Shown: positions 23,039 through 31,226 of the stretch, one piece after another | Layout: every line of letters begins with the position of its first letter | How positions within the stretch are numbered: position 1 is the stretch's first letter | Assembly: GCF_002847285.1 (NCBI RefSeq) | Contig: NZ_CP025407.1 | Location: forward strand, 6,513,001-6,577,000 | Length of the DNA stretch: 64,000 bases | Reading direction: 5' to 3' | Origin: Streptomyces sp. CMB-StM0423 | Lineage (GTDB): Bacteria; Actinomycetota; Actinomycetes; Streptomycetales; Streptomycetaceae | Notes under the pieces: model-generated | Told to the model about the DNA's origin: nothing | The model's database searches: none | What the model saw: only the letters and a program-made list of their open reading frames with translations | Translations under genes and position numbers: made by a program

Positions 23039-24491
23039 CCCCAAGGGCTTCCTGACCACCGGCCGCGAGGTCGCCGAGACCCGGCCCGTCGCCGAGCGGG
23101 TCAAGGACTGGAACGAGGTCTACGTCCCGGGCTCGCTGCTGCCCGTCATCAGCAAGCAGGCGGGCCGCTGCATGGACTGCGGCATCCCCTTCTGCCACAA
23201 CGGCTGTCCGCTGGGCAACCTCATCCCCGAGTGGAACGACTACGCCTACCGCGAGGACTGGACCGCCGCCAGCGAGCGGCTGCACGCGACCAACAACTTC
23301 CCGGAGTTCACCGGGCGGCTGTGCCCGGCGCCGTGCGAGACGGCCTGCGTGCTGGGCATCAACCAGCCGGCGGTGACCATCAAGAACGTCGAGGTCACCA
23401 TCATCGACAAGGCGTGGGAGGCCGGCGCCGTCACGCCGCAGCCGCCGGAGCGGCTGTCGGGCAAGACGGTCGCCGTCATCGGCTCGGGCCCCGCGGGGCT
23501 GGCTGCCGCGCAGCAGTTGACCCGGGCCGGGCACACGGTCGCGGTGTACGAGCGCGCCGACCGGATCGGCGGGCTGCTGCGGTACGGCATCCCCGAGTTC
23601 AAGATGGAGAAGCGGCACATCAACCGGCGCGTCGAGCAGATGCGGGCGGAGGGCACCAAGTTCCGCACGGGCGTGGAGATCGGCCGCGACATCGACGCCG
23701 CCAAGCTGCGCAAGCGGTACGACGCGGTGGTCGTCGCCGCCGGTGCCACCACCGCCCGCGACCTGCCCGTGCCGGGCCGCGAACTGACCGGCATCTACCA
23801 GGCGATGGACTACCTGCCGCTGGCCAACAAGGTCCAGGAGGGCGACTACGTCACCCCGCCTATCTCCGCCGAGGGCAAGCACGTCGTGGTCATCGGCGGC
23901 GGCGACACCGGCGCCGACTGCGTCGGCACCGCGCACCGGCAGGGCGCGGCGTCCGTGACCCAACTGGAGATCATGCCGCGTCCTTCGGAGGAGCGCCCCG
24001 AGGGCCAGCCGTGGCCGGTCTACCCGATGACGTACAAGGTCACCTCCGCCCACGAGGAGGGCGGGGAGCGCGTCTACGCCGTCTCGACCACGCACTTCGA
24101 GGGCGACGAGGACGGCAACGTGGCCTTCCTGCACCTGGTCGAGGTGCGGTTCGAGGACGGCGGGTTCAAGCCGGTGCCGGGCACCGAGGAGAAGATCCCG
24201 GCCGAGCTGGTCACCCTCGCGATGGGCTTCACCGGCGTGGACCGGGAGAACGGTCTGGTCGAGCAGTTGGGCCTGGAGCTGGACGCACGCGGCAACGTCA
24301 CCCGCGACGCGGACTACGCCACGAGCGTCCCCGGCGTCTTCGTCGCCGGCGACGCCGGGCGCGGCCAGTCGCTGATCGTCTGGGCGATCGCCGAGGGGCG
24401 TTCCGCGGCGCGCGGCGTGGACCGTATGCTGACGGGCGCCAGCGATCTGCCGGCGCCGATCCGGCCGACGGACCGGGCGCTGGTGGTCTGA
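23031..24491 (+). CDS. gltD: Glutamate synthase small (beta) subunit
   Basis: GltD passes electrons from NADPH to GltB through FAD and iron-sulfur clusters. The N-terminal cysteine motifs CMDCGIPFCHNGCPLGN and CPAPCETACVLG coordinate two 4Fe-4S clusters. The FAD site is AVIGSGPAGLAAAQQL (about 145-160) and the NADPH site is VVIGGGDTGADCVG (about 285). The protein has 486 residues, normal length. Its ATG lies inside the end of gltB, so the two subunits are translationally coupled. Confidence 0.98.
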
Positions 24492-24739
24492 CGCCCGGCC
24501 GCACCACACAGATGTCCTTGGGATGTCCCGTACAACGAGGTACGGAACAGCAAGACCCGCGGCGCCTGCCTCTCCCCGACCGTTGAGGTGGGCGCCTCGG
24601 CGCGTCCGGGGGCGCGGTGGGGCCGCGGGGGCGGGCGGGGCGGACGGGATGGCTGCGGTCTGGTGCGGCCGGGACGCAGCGGATACCTTCCGGGAAGGTG
24701 CGCCGTCATGCAACTCCCGTTCGTATCCCAGGAGTCCAC

Positions 24740-26287
24740 ATGCTCAGACGTCGCTCGACGGCACCGCTGTTCCTCGCCTTAGTGCTCGCCCTGTTCGCCC
24801 CGCTCACGGCCGCCGCCGCTCCCGAACCGACCGTCACCGGATCGGGCCCGGCCGCCGACGTCCCGCTGGAGGAGCTGGCGGTGACCACCACCCAGGTGGC
24901 CTCCGGACTCCGCCGCCCCATCGACATCGCCGCGCCCGACGACGGCAGCGGCCGGCTATTCATCGCCGAGAAGCGCGGCACCGTCCGCGCCTACCACCCC
25001 GACACCGGCCTCGCCGCGGAGCCCGTCGCCGACCTCACCGACGTCGTCGACGAGTCCGGCAACGAGCGCGGACTGCTCGCCATCGTTCCGGACCCGGCGT
25101 TCCCCGCGGTGCAGGACCTGTACGTGGTCTACAGCGCGCTGCCCGACGGAGCGGTCACCCTCGCCCGCTACGGGCTCGACGACGGCGGCCTGGAGGTGCT
25201 GCTCGCCCAGGAGCACGCCGAGTACAGCAACCACAACGGCGGCACGCTTGCCTTCGGCCCCGACGGCTACCTCTACTGGACCATCGGCGACGGCGGCGGC
25301 GCGGGCGACCCGTTCGACAGCGGCCAGCGCCTCGACACCCTGCTGGGCAAGCTGCTGCGCATCGACGTCAGCCGGACCTGCGGCGACCTGCCGTACTGCG
25401 TGCCCCAGGACAACCCCTTCGCCGGTACCGCGGACGCCCGCCCGGAGATCTGGGCGTACGGGCTGCGCAATCCCTGGCGCTTCTCCTTCGACCCCGCGGA
25501 CGGCTCGCTGTGGCTCGGCGACGTCGGCCAGGGCCGCTGGGAGGAGATCGACCACGTCGCCCGTTCGGAGCAGCCGGGCGCGAACTTCGGCTGGTCCTGC
25601 CGCGAGGGCTTCGAGGTCTTCGACGAGGCCCAGTGCGCCGGGGACGCCGACTACACCGACCCCGTGTTCACCTACTCCCCGCAGACCGGCGGCTGCGCCG
25701 TGGTCGGCGGCCGGGTCTACCGCGGTGAGCGGTACGCCGACCTGCTGGGCGGCACGTACATCGGCACCGACTACTGCTCGTCCGCGGTCTGGGCGCTGCG
25801 CGCGGACGGCCGGGGCGGCTACCGGCAGGCGGAGATCGGCCGGTTCCCGACCCAGATCACCGATGTGGGCGAGACGGTCGACGGCGAGTTCTACGTCGTC
25901 AACGACCTGCCGGGCGGGCTGCACAAGGTCGCCTTCGAGCGGCAGCGGCCGACCTGCGCGCTGGACATCGTCTCGACCACCTGGGGCGGCGGCCTGACCG
26001 CTGATCTGACGCTCACCAACACGGGCAGCACGCCGATCGACGGCTGGACGCTGAAGTTCCCGCTGGCGATGGGCCAGACCGTGATCTCGGACTGGAACAC
26101 CGACCTCTTCCAGGGCAGCGACATGATCACGGCGGCCAACGCCCCGCACAACGCGGTGATCGAGCCGGGGGAGAGCGTCTCGCTGGGCTATCTGGCGAGC
26201 CATACGGGTGATGTTTCGCCGCCGAAGCGCGCCACGCTCAACGGCGACGCCTGCACGCTGACCGCTTCCGGTAAGGCCACCGGCTGA
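24740..26287 (+). CDS. Secreted PQQ-type sugar (sorbosone/glucose) dehydrogenase with C-terminal CBM2
   Basis: The 515-residue protein starts with a signal peptide (MLRRRSTAPLFLALVLALF, cut after AAAA). The six-bladed propeller of the glucose/sorbosone dehydrogenase family follows (about 50-390; motifs GRLFIAEKRGTVRAY, NHNGGTLAFGPDGYLYW, AYGLRNPWRFSFD). The last ~105 residues form a family 2 carbohydrate-binding module: a Cys near each end, and tryptophans in TTWGGG, DGWTLKF and SDWNTD. It probably oxidises sugars while bound to cellulose or chitin. Codon 14 is TTA (24779-24781), so translation should depend on the bldA tRNA. A GGAG site precedes the ATG by six bases. Confidence 0.88.
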   Translation: MLRRRSTAPLFLALVLALFAPLTAAAAPEPTVTGSGPAADVPLEELAVTTTQVASGLRRPIDIAAPDDGSGRLFIAEKRGTVRAYHPDTGLAAEPVADLTDVVDESGNERGLLAIVPDPAFPAVQDLYVVYSALPDGAVTLARYGLDDGGLEVLLAQEHAEYSNHNGGTLAFGPDGYLYWTIGDGGGAGDPFDSGQRLDTLLGKLLRIDVSRTCGDLPYCVPQDNPFAGTADARPEIWAYGLRNPWRFSFDPADGSLWLGDVGQGRWEEIDHVARSEQPGANFGWSCREGFEVFDEAQCAGDADYTDPVFTYSPQTGGCAVVGGRVYRGERYADLLGGTYIGTDYCSSAVWALRADGRGGYRQAEIGRFPTQITDVGETVDGEFYVVNDLPGGLHKVAFERQRPTCALDIVSTTWGGGLTADLTLTNTGSTPIDGWTLKFPLAMGQTVISDWNTDLFQGSDMITAANAPHNAVIEPGESVSLGYLASHTGDVSPPKRATLNGDACTLTASGKATG

Positions 26288-26315
26288 CGCTTCGCCATAG
26301 CAAGCGCTTCCCCGT

Positions 26316-26342
26316 CCGCCTCCGGTCGCGCGCCGGAGGCGG
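26316..26342 (+). terminator. Terminator hairpin after the sugar dehydrogenase gene
   Basis: CCGCCTCCGG (26316-26325) pairs perfectly with CCGGAGGCGG (26333-26342) around a 7-nt loop, 28 bases after the stop codon. An A-rich stretch (GAAGAAAATG) follows instead of T residues. Confidence 0.75.
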
Positions 26343-26473
26343 GCGGGAAGAAAATGGCGATGATAGTTTCGGATGCACAGCGCGCAACGCCAATGGTCGG
26401 ACAATTGTCGGATGGGCGCTTCGGCGACACCTCAGACAACGGTTCGGCATCACCTCGAAACCACCCTTGACCC

Positions 26474-26484
26474 TGGTTAAACCA
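26474..26484. promoter_or_regulatory. 11-bp palindrome TGGTTAAACCA near the ABC-operon promoter
   Basis: This perfect odd-centred palindrome lies 14 bases before the DasR-type box. It could be a second operator or overlap the -35 region. No regulator is assigned. Confidence 0.35.
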
Positions 26485-26498
26485 CTCCATACCGTCCT

Positions 26499-26514
26499 GC
26501 TGGTCTAGACAAGT
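26499..26514. promoter_or_regulatory. DasR-responsive element (dre) upstream of the sugar ABC operon
   Basis: GCTGGTCTAGACAAGT matches the DasR consensus A(C/G)TGGTCTAGACCA(C/G)T at 14 of 16 positions, including the whole TGGTCTAGAC core. It lies 34 bases before the solute-binding protein start. DasR is the GlcNAc-sensing GntR repressor of streptomycetes, so this site links the operon to chitin/aminosugar metabolism. Confidence 0.8.
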
Positions 26515-26548
26515 TCAGGTTCGGCTCACTGGAGAGCGGGAGCGGTTC

Positions 26549-27850
26549 ATGCGGAAGTTCGTCATCGGCGCCGTGAGCGCCGCAATGGTGCTGGGGCTCG
26601 CTGCCTGTGGCAGCGACTCCGACGATGGGGACGGCGGTGGCGACGCACTGGACGGCAAGGGCAAGACCCTCGACGTCTGGATCATGAAGGGGACCAACCC
26701 CGATGCCGAGCCCTTCTTCGACAAACTGAACAAGGAGTTCGAGAAGAAGACCGGCGCGAAGGTCAACGTCGAGTACCAGCAGTGGGAGAGCGCCCAGCGC
26801 AAGTTCACCACTGCGATCGAGGGCGGCCCGGACCAGGTGCCGGACGTCGCCGAGGTCGGCACCACCTGGGTGCCCCAGTTCGCCGAGACCGGCGGCCTGG
26901 TGGACGTCACCGACCAGGTGAAGGACGCCGGTCTCGACCAGGACCTGGTCGAGGGGCTGAAGGACGCGGGCACGCTGGAGGGCAAGCAGTACGGCATGCC
27001 CTGGTACGCGGGTGTGCGCGGCCTCGTCTACCGCAAGGACATCTTCGACAAGCACGGCCTGAAGGCCCCGACGACATGGGAAGAGCTCCGGGACGTCGCG
27101 CTCACCCTGAAGAAGGAGGAGCCGGACATGATCCCGTTCCCCGTCGCCGGCGGGGCCGAGATGTTCGCGATGCCCTTCGTCTGGGGCGCGGGCGGCGAGC
27201 CCGCCGTGCAGGAGGGCGACACCTGGAAGTCGGCCATCAACTCGCCGGAGTCCGTCGAGGGCCTGCAGTTCTACACCGACCTCGCCACGAAGGACAAGGT
27301 GTCCCCGGCGAAGGTCACCACCTGGCGTGAGGATGAGGTGGCCCAGGAGTTCACCAAGGGGAACGTCGCCATGACGATCTCCGGCAACTGGACCCCCAAG
27401 ACCTTCCTCGACGAGGCCCCCGAGCTGGAGGGCAAGATCGCCGCCGCGCCGATACCCGGCAAGGACGGCGGCATGAGCCCGTCGTTCCTCGGCGGCTCCT
27501 ACCTGTCGACGTTCGACAGCGACAAGAAGGAACTCGCCTGGGAGTACGTCAAGATGGCCACCACCGGCAAGTTCGCCGCCGAGTGGGCGAAGCAGACGAA
27601 CTACTTCCCCGGCACCAACACCGAGCTGAAGAAGATCGCCGACCAGGGCGACCCGCTGGTCGAGCCGTTCGCCAAGCAGATGATGGAGGCCGGCGCGACC
27701 GTCCCCAAGACCACCGCCTACGGCGAGATCCAGGCCAGCCAGGTGGTGCTGAAGTTGGTCCAGTCCGTGCTCAAGGGCGACCAGAGCGTCCAGGAGGCAG
27801 CGGACAAGGCCGCCGGCGAGATGGACGACATCTTCGCCAAGTCCGAGTAG
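26549..27850 (+). CDS. Sugar ABC transporter solute-binding lipoprotein (DasA-like)
   Basis: This 433-residue extracytoplasmic lipoprotein of the MalE/DasA class has a lipobox LGLAAC with Cys20. Family motifs include LDVWIMKGTNPDAEPFFDKL, FTTAIEGGPDQVPDVAEVG and FLGGSYLSTF. It should capture an oligosaccharide for the two permeases encoded just downstream. The DasR box in its promoter points to chito-oligosaccharides or another aminosugar. A GGAGAGCGGGAGCG purine stretch precedes the ATG. Whether it is functionally equivalent to DasA or to the related paralogous aminosugar binders cannot be decided by eye. Confidence 0.9.
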   Translation: MRKFVIGAVSAAMVLGLAACGSDSDDGDGGGDALDGKGKTLDVWIMKGTNPDAEPFFDKLNKEFEKKTGAKVNVEYQQWESAQRKFTTAIEGGPDQVPDVAEVGTTWVPQFAETGGLVDVTDQVKDAGLDQDLVEGLKDAGTLEGKQYGMPWYAGVRGLVYRKDIFDKHGLKAPTTWEELRDVALTLKKEEPDMIPFPVAGGAEMFAMPFVWGAGGEPAVQEGDTWKSAINSPESVEGLQFYTDLATKDKVSPAKVTTWREDEVAQEFTKGNVAMTISGNWTPKTFLDEAPELEGKIAAAPIPGKDGGMSPSFLGGSYLSTFDSDKKELAWEYVKMATTGKFAAEWAKQTNYFPGTNTELKKIADQGDPLVEPFAKQMMEAGATVPKTTAYGEIQASQVVLKLVQSVLKGDQSVQEAADKAAGEMDDIFAKSE

Positions 27851-27884
27851 ACCCGGGTTTCGGACAAGGACACGGAAAGACACA

Positions 27885-28877
27885 GTGAAGGATTCGATCG
27901 CCGCCGAGGTCGCGCTGGCTCCTCCCACGGAGCCGTCGCGGCCCGGCCGCGCCGCCGCTGACGCCGCCCGCCGCCGCAAGCGGCTGGTGACGGTGACCCG
28001 GCCGTGGCTGCTGCTGGCACCCTCCCTCGTGGTGCTGGCCGGGCTGCTGCTGTGGCCGCTGATCGAGGTCGGCAAGCTGTCGCTGCAGGACTACGAGGTC
28101 AAGTTCGGCGGCGGCGTCGGCACCTGGACCGGCTTCGACAACTACTCCGCCCTGCTCTCCAACGAGCTGCTGTGGAAGACGGTGCTGCCGAACACGGCGT
28201 TCTTCGCCTTCGGCTGCGTGATCCTCACGGTGGCGTTCGGCACCTTCGTCGCGCTGCTGCTCAACCGGCTGGGCACCGTGTGGCGGGTGATCTGCTCCAC
28301 CGCGATCATGGCCGCCTGGGCGATGCCGGCGGTCACCGGCACGTACGTCTGGGTGTGGCTCTTCGCCGCGGAGGACGGGCTGATGAGCCGGCTGGCCGGC
28401 GCTGTCGGGCTCATCGACCCCGCGACCACCAACTGGTTCACCGAGCGGCTCGGCTTCTACGCCATCGCCACCCTGAACGTCGTCCACCACGGCTTCCCCT
28501 TCGTCGCCATCACCGTGCTCGCGGGCCTGATGACCGTGCCGAAGGAGCTGTACGAGGCCGGGATGATCGACGGCGCGAGCGCCTGGCAGCGGTTCTGGCG
28601 CATCACCGTGCCGGCGCTGCGGCCGATCTTCCTGGTCGTGACCATCCTCTCGACCATCTGGGACTTCAAGGTCTTCACCCAGATCTTCCTCATGCCCGGC
28701 GGCAGCGGAAGCAACGAGGACGTCATGAACCTCGGCGTGTACTCGTACATCGAGGCGTTCGCCAAGAACGACTACGGGGCCGGTGCCGCCGCCGCGGTGA
28801 TGCTCACTCTGCTGCTCGTCGCCATCACCCTCGTCTACATCCGCACGCTCTTCCGGCAGGGGGAGGAGGAGCTGTGA
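27885..28877 (+). CDS. Sugar ABC transporter permease (MalF/DasB-like)
   Basis: This 330-residue permease has a basic N-terminal tail and six membrane helices. The conserved cytoplasmic EAA loop ELYEAGMIDGASAWQRFWRI contacts the ATPase. The GTG at 27885 is 34 bases after the binding-protein stop, behind a purine-rich site (CACGGAAAGACACA). It overlaps the next permease by four bases. No ATP-binding subunit is encoded in the operon, as in streptomycete dasABC-type systems that share the MsiK ATPase. Confidence 0.92.
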   Translation: MKDSIAAEVALAPPTEPSRPGRAAADAARRRKRLVTVTRPWLLLAPSLVVLAGLLLWPLIEVGKLSLQDYEVKFGGGVGTWTGFDNYSALLSNELLWKTVLPNTAFFAFGCVILTVAFGTFVALLLNRLGTVWRVICSTAIMAAWAMPAVTGTYVWVWLFAAEDGLMSRLAGAVGLIDPATTNWFTERLGFYAIATLNVVHHGFPFVAITVLAGLMTVPKELYEAGMIDGASAWQRFWRITVPALRPIFLVVTILSTIWDFKVFTQIFLMPGGSGSNEDVMNLGVYSYIEAFAKNDYGAGAAAAVMLTLLLVAITLVYIRTLFRQGEEEL

Positions 28878-29701
28878 AACGCACCTCGACCGGCTCGCGC
28901 ATCGGCCTGCCGGCCGCCGTCGCCGGGCTGCTGATCTTCACCCTCTTCCCCGTCTACTGGATGATGAGCACGGCGCTGGATCCGCGGGCCTCCTCGCGCG
29001 GCTCGGACCTGCTGCCCAGCGGCGTCACGTTCGAGCACTTCAGCCGGGTGTGGAACGAGGGCGACTTCGACCGCTACCTGCTGAACTCGGCGATCGTCGG
29101 CCTCGGCACCATCCTGGCCGCCGCCGCGCTGTCGCTCTTCGCGGCCGTGGCCGTGGCGCGCTTCCGGTTCAAGTTCCGCACCTCCGTGCTGATCATGATC
29201 CTGATCGTGCAGATGGTGCCGCTGGAGGCGCTGGTCATCCCGCTCTTCCTACAGATGCGCGACTACGAGATGCTCAACAGCCTGCTCGGGCTGACGATCG
29301 TCTACATCGCGCTGTCGCTGCCGTTCGCGATCTGGACGCTGCGCGGGTTCGTCGCCACCGTGCCGAAGGAGATCGAGGAGGCGGCGTACATCGACGGCTG
29401 CACCTGGCCGCGGATGTTCTGGTCCGTGCTGCTGCCGCTGGTGGCGCCCGGCCTGGTGGCCACGAGCGTGTTCGCGTTCATCACCGCCTGGAACGAGTTC
29501 GTCTTCGCGTACACGTTCATGAAGGACAGCGAGAAGTACACGGCGGCCGTCGGGATCTACCAGTTCTTCGGCGAGAACGACACCGCGTGGGGGCCGGTCA
29601 TGGCCAGCTCCACGCTGATCACGCTGCCGGTGCTGATCTTCTTCGTGATCGTGCAGCGGCGGCTGGCCTCCGGTCTCGCGGCCGGGGCGATCAAGGGCTG
29701 A
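28874..29701 (+). CDS. Sugar ABC transporter permease (MalG/DasC-like)
   Basis: This 275-residue second permease has six helices and the EAA loop EIEEAAYIDGCTWPRMFWSV. Its GTG overlaps the upstream permease stop (GTGA), so both subunits are made together. It forms the membrane channel with the MalF-like partner. It ends the operon: the next gene is on the opposite strand 48 bases away. No glycosidase gene belongs to the operon. Confidence 0.92.
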   Translation: MKRTSTGSRIGLPAAVAGLLIFTLFPVYWMMSTALDPRASSRGSDLLPSGVTFEHFSRVWNEGDFDRYLLNSAIVGLGTILAAAALSLFAAVAVARFRFKFRTSVLIMILIVQMVPLEALVIPLFLQMRDYEMLNSLLGLTIVYIALSLPFAIWTLRGFVATVPKEIEEAAYIDGCTWPRMFWSVLLPLVAPGLVATSVFAFITAWNEFVFAYTFMKDSEKYTAAVGIYQFFGENDTAWGPVMASSTLITLPVLIFFVIVQRRLASGLAAGAIKG

Positions 29702-29749
29702 GGACGCGGCAGGTACCGGCTCGCGGGCCCCAGGGGTCCCGCGGGCCGG

Positions 29750-30667
29750 TCACGTGTCGCACTCCAGCACCGCCTTGCACAGCCCGCAGCGCGCCCGTAC
29801 GAACCCGCGCACCGGCACCCGGATCCGCTGGTGGCAGACGGGGCACGGGAACGACACCCGCATCGGCGGCCCCGCCTCGAAAACGTAGCCGTCGCCGAGG
29901 GCGGCCGTCGTCGTCAGCCCGCCGCCGTCCGCGCGCAGGAACAGCTCCTGCGCGCGCCTGCGGTCCCGGGTGTACCGGTGCCGGCCCAGCCGGCCGCTCG
30001 CCGCCAGCGGCGGGCGGGCGGCGTCCCGGCGGGCCAGTCGCAGGCCGGCGGTGTACGCCTCGTACGCCTGCGGGCTGGTGAACCAGATCTCCGGGTTCTC
30101 GCCGAAGGCGAGCGCGCGCTTGGCGACGACGTAGCCGAACTCCTCGGGCGTCAGATAGCCGAACCGCTGCGAGGCCCCGCCGCCCTCCCGGAAGGCGTCC
30201 AGCAGCAGCCAGCCCGCGCCGAGGTAGGCGGTCGCGGTGTCGGTGAGGATCTCGTTGTCCCCGGTGTCGGGGAAGGACAGGCCGAGGCGGTCCAGAAAGA
30301 CGTGCATCACCTCGTGCGCCAGCGCCCCGCCGATGTCCCTGCGGTGCTCGCGGAAGCGCGGGTTCAGCTCGACGAAGTACTCGGGGCCCGCGGCCAGCTC
30401 CACGACCGCGGCCTCCGGCATCTCCCGGAAGCCGACGATCACCCGCGCGTCCGGCAGCCGCAGATGCTGCACCAGCGTGTGCGCCACGCGCTGGACGCCG
30501 AGGTGCAGATCCTCGTCGGCGGCCAGGGCGACGTCGACCGGGGGGACGCTGACGGCGAAGTCCGCGTGCAGGACGTCCGGGCTGAGCCGCCGGTAGAGCG
30601 CCGTCAGGGCCGACCGCACGGTCCGCAGATGCGGAAAGCCGTGCACGACCTCGCTCGCGCTGTCCAC
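29750..30667 (-). CDS. Predicted zinc metalloprotein with HExxH motif and C-terminal zinc ribbon
   Basis: This 305-residue cytoplasmic protein has no signal or membrane segment. A metalloprotease-type motif LAHEVMHVFL places H118, E119 and H122, and DNEILTD about 17 residues later may supply a third ligand. The C-terminus (about 270-305) carries paired cysteines CPVCHQ and CGLCK, a zinc-ribbon-like pattern. I do not recognise a named family. A GTG at 30667 (MDSASEVVHGFPHL) is taken as start; a TTG two codons earlier is possible. It is divergent from the PPOX gene and convergent with the ABC operon. A protease acting on an intracellular protein is the simplest guess. Confidence 0.7.
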   Translation of the reverse strand: MDSASEVVHGFPHLRTVRSALTALYRRLSPDVLHADFAVSVPPVDVALAADEDLHLGVQRVAHTLVQHLRLPDARVIVGFREMPEAAVVELAAGPEYFVELNPRFREHRRDIGGALAHEVMHVFLDRLGLSFPDTGDNEILTDTATAYLGAGWLLLDAFREGGGASQRFGYLTPEEFGYVVAKRALAFGENPEIWFTSPQAYEAYTAGLRLARRDAARPPLAASGRLGRHRYTRDRRRAQELFLRADGGGLTTTAALGDGYVFEAGPPMRVSFPCPVCHQRIRVPVRGFVRARCGLCKAVLECDT

Positions 30668-30745
30668 CGGCAACCCCCAGGGTCCGACTCCAGCCCACTG
30701 TACGGGCCCCGCGCCGCGCGGCCGGCGCGACGTATCGTGACGCGC

Positions 30746-31216
30746 ATGAGTCCGAACATCGCCACCAACACCCGGGTCGACCTCGCCGGGCTGCTCGATT
30801 TCGTACGGCCCAGGCACCGGGCCCTGCTGCTCACCCGGCGGGCCGACGGCTCGCCGCAGGCGTCGCCGCTGACCTGCGGGGTGGACGACGCGGGCCGGAT
30901 CGTGGTGTCCACGTACCCGGAGCGGGCCAAGACGCGCAACGCGCGGCGCGACCCGCGGGCCGGGATCGTGGTGCTGTCCGACGCGTGGGAAGGGCCGTGG
31001 GTGCAGGTCGACGGCGCGGCGGAGGTGATCGACGCGACGGAGGACGTGGAGCCGTTCGTGGAGTACTTCCGGAACATCGCGGGGGAGCACCCCGACTGGG
31101 ACGAGTACCGCGAGGCCATGGTGCGGCAGGGGAAGTCGCTGATCCGGATCACGCCGGAGCGGTGGGGTCCGGTGGCCACCGGGGGCTTCCCGGCGCGGCT
31201 GTCGGAGGGGGCGTAG
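30746..31216 (+). CDS. PPOX-class F420/flavin-dependent oxidoreductase
   Basis: This 156-residue split-barrel protein has the typical opening (RALLLTRRADGSPQASPLTCG), strand IVVSTYPERAKTRNARRDPRAGI and a C-terminal RITPERWGPVATGGFPAR. These match F420-dependent PPOX-fold enzymes of actinobacteria. They reduce diverse small molecules using F420H2 or flavin; the substrate here is unknown. Its stop lies 10 bases from the end of the convergent GH35 gene. Confidence 0.85.
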   Translation: MSPNIATNTRVDLAGLLDFVRPRHRALLLTRRADGSPQASPLTCGVDDAGRIVVSTYPERAKTRNARRDPRAGIVVLSDAWEGPWVQVDGAAEVIDATEDVEPFVEYFRNIAGEHPDWDEYREAMVRQGKSLIRITPERWGPVATGGFPARLSEGA

Positions 31217-31226
31217 CCCCGCGGGT

